DNA of 21,554 nucleotides from Oscillospiraceae bacterium. Lineage in GTDB: Bacteria > Bacillota > Clostridia > Oscillospirales > Ruminococcaceae. The stretch covers positions 1 to 21,554 of the forward strand of contig JAFSHJ010000023.1 of NCBI GenBank assembly GCA_017440425.1. Reading direction: 5' to 3'. The position numbers and the translations under genes were made by a program. Shown here one piece after another: positions 14,237 through 21,554 of the stretch. Numbering within the stretch: the stretch's first letter is position 1; every line of letters starts with the position of its first letter. The notes below the pieces were generated by a model. It did not search any database and was not told the DNA's origin. It saw only the letters and a list, made by a program, of their open reading frames with translations.

Positions 14237-15112
14237 CTACCTCTTCAGAACTTCCTTCTCCACAAGGTCGATCATAATGGAGGTGTTGAGCACCATTGCA
14301 TCACGGGGATAGATATCTCCGCTCTCAAAACGGCAATAGATGCGGCTGTATTCCTCAATAATATCCTCACGGCTGATGTTTTTGGTGAGTCTGTCCACAA
14401 AAAAAGCCACAGCCTCTTTTGCAGAGGGCTCAATGTTGTCAAGAAAAAATGCGGTCTCTTTTTCGCTCACAAGACCGTAGTGCGGGGCGATCATCCGCTC
14501 AATATCGTAGCTTTTCAGCTTGCGGATAGAGTTCAGCGCCATATCCACGCCAACCAAAAACGATGGGGTGATGACCTCTGTGCCGCTGTATATGCCGATG
14601 GTCTCGCAGGAGAGCAGCAGCTTCTTCTCTTTGAGATAAAAACCGAAGGAGCATTTGGTGTGACCGGGAAGAGCTATCGCCTCAAAGGTCATATCTCCCG
14701 CCTTCACAATGTCGCCGTCCTTCACGGCAATGTCAACACGCAGCTCGTCGCCGAGGAATTCGTATTCGGTGACACCGTTTTTGGCAGCAAATCTGCCGTC
14801 CAGGTCGCGCATTACCGCTTTTGCGCCGGGACGGGTGAAGATGTTGGCGGCATATTCGCCTGCAACCACCTTGGCATCGGGGAAATGGCGGAGGATATAG
14901 GCGCTGCCGAGAGCGTGGTCGTAGTGAGAATGGGTGAGAAAGATGTAATCCAGCTTGCGCCCGCCCAAAATTTTCTTTATGTTTTCGGCAACGACAAAAC
15001 CGGTGAAGCCGAAACCGGTATCGTATAAAACCGAGGTTTTGGAGTCATCCAGCAGAAAAGCGCTGTCTCCGGGAAGAGCACGGACGTCCGTGACGGTGAG
15101 ATAGGGTATCAT
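14237..15112 (-). CDS. Metallo-beta-lactamase-fold hydrolase
   Basis: This 291-aa protein has the metallo-hydrolase signature T60-H-S-H63-Y-D65-H66, with further ligands H151 (LPGHTKCS) and H211 (APHYG). The position that usually carries the bridging Asp reads L-S-C169-E170, so a Glu probably replaces it. No signal peptide is seen; it is a cytoplasmic hydrolase of unknown substrate, possibly a glyoxalase-II-like thioesterase or a lactonase. I chose ATG 15112 because it overlaps the stop of the upstream esterase as ATGA, a typical coupling arrangement; an ATG at 15133 would add seven residues. A 130-aa helical tail after about 215 is longer than in minimal members. Confidence 0.85.
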   Translation of the reverse strand: MIPYLTVTDVRALPGDSAFLLDDSKTSVLYDTGFGFTGFVVAENIKKILGGRKLDYIFLTHSHYDHALGSAYILRHFPDAKVVAGEYAANIFTRPGAKAVMRDLDGRFAAKNGVTEYEFLGDELRVDIAVKDGDIVKAGDMTFEAIALPGHTKCSFGFYLKEKKLLLSCETIGIYSGTEVITPSFLVGVDMALNSIRKLKSYDIERMIAPHYGLVSEKETAFFLDNIEPSAKEAVAFFVDRLTKNISREDIIEEYSRIYCRFESGDIYPRDAMVLNTSIMIDLVEKEVLKR

Positions 15113-15735
15113 TTTGTTTTGCTCAGCATCCATTCTGTAAGTTTTTCGTAATCAACGTAGTTCCAGACATCGTGGGAGACACCGTCAAGCCTTGTGTAGG
15201 TGACGTCGGCATCAAATTCTTTCAGCTTGTTCACCATTTCGTCGGTCTGTGTCACGCTGACGAGGGGGTCATCCGCACCGTGGAAAGCCCACACGGGCAT
15301 ATTCAGCACTCCTGCATTCCAGGCCATTCCGCCTCCGCAGATGGGAGCGATGGCGGCAAAGAGATCGGGACGGGCCATGGCGGTGAACCATGTGCCGTAG
15401 CCGCCCATGCTGATGCCGGTGAGATAGATGCGGTTTTCATCAATATCAAAATTTTGTTTCAGCTGGTCAATAAAAGCGATAACGGATTCAACTTTTGCCG
15501 CCCAAAAGCTTTCTGTGGGGCATTGGGGCGCAGCCAGCAGGGCAGGGATATCGTTTTCTGCAGCAAATTTGGGCAGACCGTTAATGGCAACCTTGAAAAT
15601 ATCGTCTTTGCCGCAGCCGCGCTCACCTGCGCCGTGGAGAAAAATAATGAGCGGAAGCTTTTCCTGCGCATTTTCGGGTGCATACATCAAAAAGGGAAAG
15701 TTGAATTTTGGGTCTCTGTGTTCGGAAACTCTCAT
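15109..15735 (-). CDS. Alpha/beta hydrolase (esterase / dienelactone-hydrolase-like)
   Basis: This 208-aa compact alpha/beta hydrolase has the oxyanion-hole motif H34-G-A-G-E-R-G, nucleophile elbow G107-I-S109-M-G-G, acid in HGADDPLV (D155 or D156) and catalytic His H188 in GVSHDVW. The form IFLHGAGERG...GISMGGYGTW...FHGADD is typical of phospholipase/carboxylesterase and polysaccharide-linked acyl esterases, here without a signal peptide and so cytoplasmic. ATG 15735 lies 10 nt after the prmA stop, with AGGGT just upstream; the longer reading frame would overlap prmA by about 145 nt. It is the middle gene of prmA, esterase, metallo-hydrolase. Substrate unknown. Confidence 0.88.
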   Translation of the reverse strand: MRVSEHRDPKFNFPFLMYAPENAQEKLPLIIFLHGAGERGCGKDDIFKVAINGLPKFAAENDIPALLAAPQCPTESFWAAKVESVIAFIDQLKQNFDIDENRIYLTGISMGGYGTWFTAMARPDLFAAIAPICGGGMAWNAGVLNMPVWAFHGADDPLVSVTQTDEMVNKLKEFDADVTYTRLDGVSHDVWNYVDYEKLTEWMLSKTK

Positions 15736-15745
15736 TGATTTTACC

Positions 15746-16741
15746 CTATTTGTCAGTTTTTTTCTCAAGAATAGCTGTCCAGCCGCCTCTTTCACGGATG
15801 GTGATGGCCTCGAAACCTGCTTCAACCATTCCGTTTGCAACTTCTTCGGCACGCTCGGAGATGATGCCGGAGAGGATAAGACGTCCGTCATCCTTGAGCA
15901 GGGAGGCGAAGAGATCCTTCATTGCGAGGATGATATCCGCAACGATGTTTGCAACGATCACGTCGTATTTCTTTTCGGCAAGCTTTGCACGCAGCTCATT
16001 TGCGGCATCGGTGTCCGCAAGCACGTTTCCGCAGAGCAGCTTTACATCTGCAGTGGTGCCGATGCGCTCAAAGTTTTCGGTGGCTATCCTCACCGAGTTT
16101 GCATCGATATCCACGGCAGTGATGTCGGTTGCGCCGAGGAGATAGGCAGCAATGCCGAGAATGCCGCTGCCGCATCCCATATCCAGCAGAGTGCATTCGG
16201 GAGTTACGGTGCTTTCAAGGGTCTCGATGCAGAGCTTGGTGGTCTCGTGGCTGCCGGTGCCGAAGCTGGAGGAGGGGTCTATCTCCAGAATGATTCTGTC
16301 GGTGGGCTCGTCCAGCTGCTCCCAGGTGGGTTTTATCATGAATTTTTCGCCAACTTTAAGGGGCTTAAAGTATTTCTTCCAGCAGTTTTCCCAGTCCTCT
16401 TCACGGACGTTACCGAGGGTTATCTCAAGAGAGCCTGCATCAATGCCAAGCTGCTCTGCACCGGCGGTGCGAAGCTGTGCCATCTCGGTCTGGATAGCGC
16501 TGAGCATATCTGCGCCCTGCTCGTTGGTGGGGAGATAGACGGTGACGGAGGGCTGTACGTCTCTGAGAGCATAGAGGGTCTCATCAACGTAGTCTTTATA
16601 GATGTTGGGGTCGGTCAAAAAGCTTTCAAAATCGTTGGGATCCTCCACAACAAAGCCGTTTATGCCAAGCTGCAGCAAAACGCCTGTAACAAGCTCGATT
16701 CCTTCCGATGTGGTTGTAATTTTAATTTCCAGCCAATCCAT
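15746..16741 (-). CDS. prmA: Ribosomal protein L11 methyltransferase
   Basis: The 331-aa protein is a little longer than E. coli PrmA. It has an N-terminal substrate-recognition domain (1-90, starting MDWLEIKITTTSEGIELV) and a C-terminal class I methyltransferase domain. Key motifs are P156-S-S-S-F-G-T-G-S-H-E-T-T168, L186-D-M-G-C-G-S-G193 for S-adenosylmethionine binding, AVDID (209-213) and VANIVADI (263-270), the PrmA version of the catalytic NPPY region. It methylates lysines of ribosomal protein L11. ATG 16741 has AAGGAA with 8-nt spacing and a near-consensus promoter about 40 nt upstream. It heads the operon with the esterase and the metallo-hydrolase. Confidence 0.95.
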   Translation of the reverse strand: MDWLEIKITTTSEGIELVTGVLLQLGINGFVVEDPNDFESFLTDPNIYKDYVDETLYALRDVQPSVTVYLPTNEQGADMLSAIQTEMAQLRTAGAEQLGIDAGSLEITLGNVREEDWENCWKKYFKPLKVGEKFMIKPTWEQLDEPTDRIILEIDPSSSFGTGSHETTKLCIETLESTVTPECTLLDMGCGSGILGIAAYLLGATDITAVDIDANSVRIATENFERIGTTADVKLLCGNVLADTDAANELRAKLAEKKYDVIVANIVADIILAMKDLFASLLKDDGRLILSGIISERAEEVANGMVEAGFEAITIRERGGWTAILEKKTDK

Positions 16742-16777
16742 ATATCATCTTCCTTTATATAGTTGTATTATTGTTAA

Positions 16778-16806
16778 ATTATACCCCATAAGCCATTTTC
16801 CGTCAA
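16778..16806 (-). promoter_or_regulatory. prmA operon promoter
   Basis: On the minus strand TTGACG (16801-16806), 17-bp spacer, TATAAT (16778-16783). Transcription would start near 16771, about 30 nt before the prmA ATG. Confidence 0.9.
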
Positions 16807-16859
16807 GGAGAGAATGAGATGCCGTATTGCACCTGCAAACATTAAATTTACGAACCGAC

Positions 16860-17002
16860 AAGCGCCTCCCCGCGGAGAAGGCGCTTTCGTTTTTGTTGCA
16901 GCCAATCACGGGAATCCAAAGGGACGAGTCCCTTTGGCGCCGACTGCGTAAGTCCCGTCCTCCGCAGAGGACTGAATTTCCCTCACTTGAGCGAAGCGCA
17001 AC
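16860..17002. repeat. Structured intergenic element with several nested hairpins
   Basis: This 143-bp non-coding stretch holds at least four perfect or near-perfect stems. AAGCGCCT (16860-16867) / AGGCGCTT (16879-16886) is followed by TTCGTTTTTG on the plus strand. An outer pair GTTGC (16895-16899) / GCAAC (16998-17002) encloses CGGGA (16909-16913) / TCCCG (16953-16957). That encloses CCAAAGGGA (16916-16924) / TCCCTTTGG (16929-16937), and beside it is GTCCTC (16957-16962) / GAGGAC (16967-16972). It is richer in GC than its flanks. It could be a dispersed REP- or MITE-like element or a small structured RNA; a single window cannot show copy number. Confidence 0.5.
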
Positions 17003-17015
17003 ATAAAAATCACAG

Positions 17016-17047
17016 ACAAAAAGCGGTCACCTTGCGGGTGACCGCTT
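17016..17047 (-). terminator. Intrinsic terminator of the GH2 gene
   Basis: AAGCGGTCACC (17021-17031) pairs with GGTGACCGCTT (17037-17047) around TTGCG. On the minus strand a five-T run follows. It lies 22 nt after the GH2 stop codon. Confidence 0.92.
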
Positions 17048-17069
17048 AAATGTTTTATAAAACTGAAAA

Positions 17070-19886
17070 TCAATCGAGAAGAATGGCTGCATCGCAGATA
17101 TTCTTGAGTGTCTCTTCGGAGATGACCGCTTCGGGGGCGGGAGCATTCTTCATTGCATCAAGAATGTTGCCCAGCAGGCTTCTTGCCTCAACACGGCTCT
17201 GGTCAAAATCGATGGAGGAAATTGCAATGCTTCCCTCACCGCAGCTGTACCAGGCAAGCTCTGCCAAAGAGCGGCAGCACTGCCAGGTGTGGATCATTCT
17301 CATTGCAACGCCCTTCTTGTCAAGGCCGAGGGGAGCTGCATCCAGCGGTGCGCAGGCGCCGATGAGATTGAAGAACTGAAGTCCTGCGTGGATGGCATCT
17401 TCGGGGATGGGGAAGTTGCCAAAGAGGGGAGAGGACTTGGTGAGCAATGTGCCGTACTGACCCTCTTCATAGGGAGGATAGCTGGCGGGCTTGGTGAAAT
17501 AATAGCGGTATTTCTTATAGGGGGCGGGAGAGAGGACGCCCTGGGGATGGAAGGCACGGACAAGTCCTTCGCTGGCAGCAACAAGCACCTTGCCGCCCTT
17601 TTTGGCGTAGCTGATGAGCTCGTCGGTGAGAAGGTCGGTGATGACGACTGCGTTGTTGTCAGCAGCATCGTATGCTTTCAGCTCAAGAGTATCAAGCCAG
17701 GGAGCAAGACCGCGGCTGGCAACGGCAACATCATCCATGGCAACCTTGCTGTCGGGGAAGAGATAAACCTCCCAGGAGTTGGTGACGGTGCGTCCGTTTT
17801 CGGTCATTTCAACCTCAAGAGCGGCACAGACAGGGGTGTCTCCCTGGGGGAGAGTTACGCAGATGTCGCCTGCTTTTATATAGCGGCCGGGAACGGGCTC
17901 ATAGTTCAGCTCACCGGATGCATAGACGGTGTTTTTGTCGGCAATTTTCCAGTTGACCTTGCCGCAGGTGAAAGCGGGATGCTCAAAGTCGGATACGCCG
18001 ATCTCGCAGCGGAATTCTTTGCCGAAGGTGAGGCAGCGCTGATCAAAATCAAGGTCGGAGAGGATAACGCAGTTGCCGGTTGCCTGTTTCCAGTATTCGC
18101 CGTCAACAAGCTTCTTCTCATAGAATTCGTTGAGAACACCCTGAGCACCGCCGAGGGTATCGGTTGCGTTAAAGTGATCCATACCGGCGATCTGCGGGCT
18201 GATGCGTCTTGTATATTCCAGCTTGCCCTTTGCTTCAATAGCCTGAATGTTCTGGGAGACGATGGCAAAATCTATGAGGAGATCGCCGAGACCGTTGGCA
18301 AGAGCGTTTTTGCAGGTGCGCTCGATCCAGTTGGGAATGTGTCCGCTTTCTCTGTATTTTTCCACAAGGCGCACATCGATAAAGGAGGTCCACCACTGGA
18401 ACTCGTGCTGAATGCAGGGTTTGTCATTGAGTTCGCAGAGATCGGGATCGCCGAGATCGAATCCGCGGACGTTCACGTTGATGTAGTCGGAGGGCATATC
18501 GTTGTTGATGCCGCCGTCTGTCCAGATGACGAGGGAGCCGGGATCCAGCTTTTTGGTCTCACGGTATGCTTTCCATGCCATTCTGGGATATTCGGTGGTT
18601 TCGCCGTTGGCGGCAAGCTCGTTGGACATTGCCCACATTCTTGCACTGGGGTGGTTCATGGCCATCTTCACGCCGAGAGTCCACTGCTCAAGCAGGTGCT
18701 TGAAGTTGCCTGCGTTGGGCTGGGGCCATGCGTAGATGTGTTCGGGACAGTGTGCGCCGATAGCGCCGAGAGCACCCAGCTCGTTCTGAACAAGCAGACC
18801 GACTTCATCGGCAGCGGTAATATATTCCTGAACAGCCATATAGGACTGGCAGCGGACGTAGTTGTAGCCGTAATCACGGAGCGCTTTGAGCTTGCGGCGC
18901 CAGTTGTCGATATCGGTGTCGGGAGCGAGGGTGATGGGGCTTTCGCAGAATTCACCGGTGCCCATCAGGAAATAGGGATCATCGTTGATGATGAACTGTT
19001 TGCCCTTGGTGGTCATCTCCACAAAGCCGAAACGGTCTGTGCAGGCATCGTATACCTTGTCGCCGACCTTGAGCACAGCCTCGATGCAATAGAGGAACGG
19101 GTCGTCGGGACTCCAGAGATGGGGAGCATCAACGGAAACGGTGAGCTGCTCCTCTTTGCCGATGGTCACGTCGTAAGCAGCTTCGGCAACAACAGCACCG
19201 GATTTATATTCTTTAACTGTCAGGCAGAGCTTTGCGGCAGCTTCAGCTCCGTCAGAGATGAAAGTGATGGCAGCATTGCCGGTTTTGCGGTCGGGAACGA
19301 TGCGGAACTCGGAGATGGAGGCGCCGTAGGTGCGTTTGAGCTCAACACCGCGGTAGATGCCGCTCCAGGAGCCGAGGCAGTTGTGGCCGAGAGCAAAGAG
19401 GCGGTCCTGCTCGCTCATTCTCACGCAGACGTCGTTTCTGCCGTCTTTTACAAGCTCTGTAATATCAAAACCGAAGGAGATGAATGGGTTGTGGTTGTCA
19501 CCAACGTAGATTCCGTTGACCCAAACCTCTGCGGTGGGGCTCACGCCGCCAAAGTTGAGCCAGATCTGCTCGCCCTCTGCGGCGGCAGTTGTCTCAAAGG
19601 AGGTGTTGTACCAAACTGTGCCGAGGAAACCGGATTTGCAGGTGCGGAAGCTGGCGCTCACCTCACCGTTGTAGGTTCCGACAGAGGCACCGATGCTCTC
19701 TTTCTGGAAGGAACCGGGAACGGAGCTTTCAGCCCAGAATGCATCGCCGAACTCATACCATTTTTGTGTCATGCCTATTTCTTCTTCGTCCATGCGGGTG
19801 CCCCACATTCCGTTGAGGAGAGTTACCTGCTCAAAGCTGTGGCGCACGGGAGGATTGACCATAACGGGAGAACGTTTTTTAAACAT
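17070..19886 (-). CDS. Glycoside hydrolase family 2 enzyme (beta-galactosidase/beta-glucuronidase type)
   Basis: This 938-aa protein has the GH2 layout: N-terminal sugar-binding jelly-roll (about 40-180, with WLNFGGVSPTAEVWVNG), an immunoglobulin-like domain (about 185-290), a TIM barrel from about 300, and a long C-terminal part (about 600-938) that resembles a trimerisation-type domain of larger beta-galactosidases. The acid/base Glu is E423 in AMSNE and the nucleophile is probably E495 in CIQHEFQWW; their 72-residue spacing is near that of LacZ. There is no signal peptide, so it acts inside the cell on imported oligosaccharides. Which sugar it cleaves cannot be read from sequence. ATG 19886 has GAGG about 8 nt upstream; the longer frame starts before the promoter. 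It has its own promoter and terminator. Confidence 0.88.
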   Translation of the reverse strand: MFKKRSPVMVNPPVRHSFEQVTLLNGMWGTRMDEEEIGMTQKWYEFGDAFWAESSVPGSFQKESIGASVGTYNGEVSASFRTCKSGFLGTVWYNTSFETTAAAEGEQIWLNFGGVSPTAEVWVNGIYVGDNHNPFISFGFDITELVKDGRNDVCVRMSEQDRLFALGHNCLGSWSGIYRGVELKRTYGASISEFRIVPDRKTGNAAITFISDGAEAAAKLCLTVKEYKSGAVVAEAAYDVTIGKEEQLTVSVDAPHLWSPDDPFLYCIEAVLKVGDKVYDACTDRFGFVEMTTKGKQFIINDDPYFLMGTGEFCESPITLAPDTDIDNWRRKLKALRDYGYNYVRCQSYMAVQEYITAADEVGLLVQNELGALGAIGAHCPEHIYAWPQPNAGNFKHLLEQWTLGVKMAMNHPSARMWAMSNELAANGETTEYPRMAWKAYRETKKLDPGSLVIWTDGGINNDMPSDYINVNVRGFDLGDPDLCELNDKPCIQHEFQWWTSFIDVRLVEKYRESGHIPNWIERTCKNALANGLGDLLIDFAIVSQNIQAIEAKGKLEYTRRISPQIAGMDHFNATDTLGGAQGVLNEFYEKKLVDGEYWKQATGNCVILSDLDFDQRCLTFGKEFRCEIGVSDFEHPAFTCGKVNWKIADKNTVYASGELNYEPVPGRYIKAGDICVTLPQGDTPVCAALEVEMTENGRTVTNSWEVYLFPDSKVAMDDVAVASRGLAPWLDTLELKAYDAADNNAVVITDLLTDELISYAKKGGKVLVAASEGLVRAFHPQGVLSPAPYKKYRYYFTKPASYPPYEEGQYGTLLTKSSPLFGNFPIPEDAIHAGLQFFNLIGACAPLDAAPLGLDKKGVAMRMIHTWQCCRSLAELAWYSCGEGSIAISSIDFDQSRVEARSLLGNILDAMKNAPAPEAVISEETLKNICDAAILLD

Positions 19887-19937
19887 ATGCGTTACCTCAC
19901 TTTCGGTTAAACACAAATTTAATGTTTCTTTGGTTGA

Positions 19938-19966
19938 ATTATATTCCATATTAAACCCAAAGTCAA
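19938..19966 (-). promoter_or_regulatory. GH2 promoter
   Basis: On the minus strand TTGACT (19961-19966), 17-bp spacer, TATAAT (19938-19943), with a leader of about 45 nt. CTTTGG (19928-19933) and CCAAAG (19957-19962) form a spaced inverted repeat around the -10 box that might be an operator. Confidence 0.88.
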
Positions 19967-20039
19967 TATGATAATCGTTTCAAAACATAGAAAAATGGTG
20001 CAAAAATTTGTGCAGATAACAGCAGAAAAACAGGTTTGC

Positions 20040-20068
20040 TTGACAATGCCATCAGCAAAGATTACAAT
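20040..20068 (+). promoter_or_regulatory. Promoter of the DUF5058 gene pair
   Basis: TTGACA (20040-20045), 17-bp spacer, TACAAT (20063-20068). Transcription would start near 20075, about 37 nt before the ATG. It is divergent from the GH2 promoter with about 75 bp between the two -35 boxes. Confidence 0.88.
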
Positions 20069-20111
20069 ATATATAAGTGAAAAAATTAACGAAAAAGAGG
20101 AGGCAAACACT

Positions 20112-20846
20112 ATGGAATTCAATATTAACAGCCCCATACTTTTTGTTATGGTGGGAATATTGGTCGCAGTAGTGCTGGCACAGTCTGTGGTTTTCCTTTG
20201 CAAAGCCCTCAAACGGGCAAAAGAAAAGGGAATGGATAAGGCAGTTATCAAAAAGACCATATCTTCTGCGGCGATATTCACAATTGCACCTGCCGTTGCA
20301 ATTTTGGTGGGAGTTATCACCCTCTCCCAGAGCCTGGGAGTAGCGCTGCCGTGGCTTCGCCTTTCGGTGGTGGGTTCTCTGACATATGAGACGGTTGCCG
20401 CAGGCACTGCGCTGGAAGAGTTGGGACTGGGTCTCGAAATGCCAATAACAGATCCCTCCGCATTTGTTTCGGTGGTTTTCGTTATGACAATGGGAATCGC
20501 CATCGGTCTGATACTTGTCCCCTTTGTTACAAAGAAGATCCAAAAAGGCATGAACAACATTGGGATGAAGGACAAAAAGTGGGGAGAGATACTCAACAAC
20601 GCAATGTTCCTTGGAATGATCTCCGCATTTTTGGGCTATGTCTTCTGCGATGTCACCAACGTTTTCAAGGGTGACACCTCCGGACTTATCCCTGTACTTG
20701 TAATGTTCGTCTCTGCGGTGGCAATGGCCATCTGCGGAATTTTTGCAAAGAAGCTCAAACAGAGATGGATGAACGATTATGCTTTGCCCATAAGTCTGGT
20801 TTGCGGAATGGCTGCGGCAATTCCCATCACAAACTGGCTGGGTTGA
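20112..20846 (+). CDS. DUF5058 family membrane protein
   Basis: This 244-aa polytopic protein, about six membrane helices, matches DUF5058 through MEFNINSPILFVMVG at the start, the IFTIAPAVAILVGVITLS helix, and PWLRLSVVGSLTYETVAAGTA. No molecular function is established to my knowledge; it is probably a transporter subunit. ATG 20112 has AGAGGAGG at 20096-20103 and lies just after the promoter; the longer frame would start upstream of the promoter. It is followed after 19 nt by a second membrane protein, presumably its partner. The divergent GH2 gene may share regulation. Confidence 0.85.
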   Translation: MEFNINSPILFVMVGILVAVVLAQSVVFLCKALKRAKEKGMDKAVIKKTISSAAIFTIAPAVAILVGVITLSQSLGVALPWLRLSVVGSLTYETVAAGTALEELGLGLEMPITDPSAFVSVVFVMTMGIAIGLILVPFVTKKIQKGMNNIGMKDKKWGEILNNAMFLGMISAFLGYVFCDVTNVFKGDTSGLIPVLVMFVSAVAMAICGIFAKKLKQRWMNDYALPISLVCGMAAAIPITNWLG

Positions 20847-20865
20847 CGGGAAAGGAGCGAGAAAA

Positions 20866-21534
20866 ATGAAAAAACAAGAAATGAGCTATCTTGACAGCCT
20901 TCACCGTGACGGTAAAATTTGGGGAATAGTTTTATGCCTGCTTATATTGAGCTTCCCCTTTGCAATTTCTCTCATTTTCAACGCAACTCCGGAATGGGGT
21001 CCCATGCTTAAGGCGATGTTTGCAATTCTGCCCATGTATTGGGCGGTGGGAATTGTTGAGATAATCACCTACGTTCCCATGCTGGGAGCGGGCGGCGCCT
21101 ATCTCTCATTCGTAACCGGCAACATCTCCAACCTCAAGCTCCCCTGTGCTCTCAACGCGCTTGAGAACGCGGAGGTAAAGGCGCAGAGCGAGGAGGGCGA
21201 GATAGTTTCGACAATCGCAATTGCCGTCTCCTCGATAGTAACCACCGTTATTATCATTCTCGGCGTAATACTCATAATTCCGCTTTCTCCCTTGCTTAAG
21301 AATCCCGTTCTTGATCCCGCCTTCGACCAGATTCTCCCCGCGCTCTTCGGTGCGCTCGGAGTGGTATTTATCTCGAAGAACTGGAAGATAGCGATAGCAC
21401 CCGTAGCACTTATGCTTATACTTTTCGTATTTGTTCCCGCAATAAACACCTCGACCGTCGGTATTATGGTACCCGTCGGCGTAGTATTTACTCTCGTAGT
21501 ATCGCGCATACTCTATAAGCGCGGAATAATTTAA
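20866..21534 (+). CDS. Polytopic membrane protein, probable partner of DUF5058
   Basis: This 222-aa protein has about six hydrophobic segments (around 18-38, 46-66, 70-82, 113-136, 150-167 and 172-210). After a soluble N-terminus (MKKQEMSYLDSLHRDGK) comes the glycine-rich PMLGAGGAYLSFVTGNISNLKLPCA (about 74-98), reminiscent of the re-entrant or substrate loops of transporters. I do not recognise a named family. ATG 20866 has AAAGGAG at 20851-20857, 19 nt after DUF5058, so the two are cotranscribed. Codon use changes in the second half: from about 21170 Val is mostly GTA and Ser often TCG, unlike the first half. Confidence 0.8.
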   Translation: MKKQEMSYLDSLHRDGKIWGIVLCLLILSFPFAISLIFNATPEWGPMLKAMFAILPMYWAVGIVEIITYVPMLGAGGAYLSFVTGNISNLKLPCALNALENAEVKAQSEEGEIVSTIAIAVSSIVTTVIIILGVILIIPLSPLLKNPVLDPAFDQILPALFGALGVVFISKNWKIAIAPVALMLILFVFVPAINTSTVGIMVPVGVVFTLVVSRILYKRGII

Positions 21535-21548
21535 TTCTGGAGTACCTA

Positions 21549-21554
21549 ATGATA
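21549..21554 (+). CDS. Probable start of the next gene, cut by the window edge
   Basis: TGGAG (21538-21542) stands 6 nt before ATG 21549, 14 nt after the preceding stop. Only two codons (Met-Ile) are visible, so nothing can be said about the product. Confidence 0.3.

Noticed and set aside
15428..16762. A 444-codon plus-strand frame opposite prmA and the esterase
   Set aside because: PrmA and esterase motifs are clear on the minus strand and a minus-strand promoter is present; the plus frame has no good start site or recognisable protein.
17289..19910. An 873-codon open frame on the plus strand across the GH2 gene
   Set aside because: It is the antisense shadow of a well-supported GH2 gene with catalytic motifs, promoter and terminator on the minus strand. 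Similar long shadows lie opposite the nucleoside hydrolase, the metallo-hydrolase, prmA, rlmB and the HD gene, and reflect codon bias.

Overview
The window looks like a chromosomal segment of a Gram-positive gut-type Clostridia, most likely in the Oscillospiraceae/Ruminococcaceae neighbourhood. This is inferred from strong AGGAGG-type ribosome binding sites, sigma-A promoters (TTGACA/TATAAT with 17-bp spacers), many intrinsic terminators, one TTG and one GTG start, a class A RNase P RNA, and families typical of that group (DUF5058, DUF4234, DUF2752). I see no transposase, integrase, phage gene, tRNA, rRNA or CRISPR array.

Layout, left to right. (1) A lipoprotein gene (171-896) converges on a divalent-metal pair on the minus strand: CorA-type Mg/Co transporter (1890-2816), an intrinsic terminator, then a ZIP-family permease (962-1783). 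(2) A 174-aa unknown protein (3173-3697) is followed by a 372-bp spacer with structured inverted repeats. (3) A plus-strand cassette starts at a good promoter (3997-4025): DUF2752, DUF4234, terminator, second DUF4234, DUF1294 and a 75-aa soluble peptide whose centre resembles RiPP leader peptides (4070-5830). (4) A minus-strand housekeeping run follows: rlmB, an 876-aa protein that I read as a P-type ATPase relative with its catalytic motifs destroyed, trmL, and an HD-domain protein (10505 down to 5941). (5) deoB (10728-11852) on the plus strand converges with the RNase P RNA gene rnpB (11924-12257, minus), which has its own promoter. A nucleoside hydrolase (12305-13225, minus) is divergent from an AraC-type regulator (13391-14122). 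(6) A minus-strand operon prmA, alpha/beta hydrolase, metallo-beta-lactamase-fold protein (16741 down to 14237) has a near-consensus promoter. (7) A structured intergenic element (16860-17002) precedes a GH2-family glycosidase (17070-19886, minus). That gene is divergent from a pair of membrane proteins, DUF5058 and an unnamed partner (20112-21534); a further gene probably begins at 21549.

Functional themes. RNA modification and ribosome maturation (rlmB, trmL, prmA, rnpB) is mixed with nucleoside salvage (deoB, nucleoside hydrolase), divalent metal transport (corA, ZIP) and sugar scavenging (GH2). The least explained parts are the degenerate P-type ATPase with its long disordered N-terminus, and the DUF2752/DUF4234/DUF4234/DUF1294/peptide cassette. 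Both are reported as candidates for unrecognised biology; neither is proven to be a new system.
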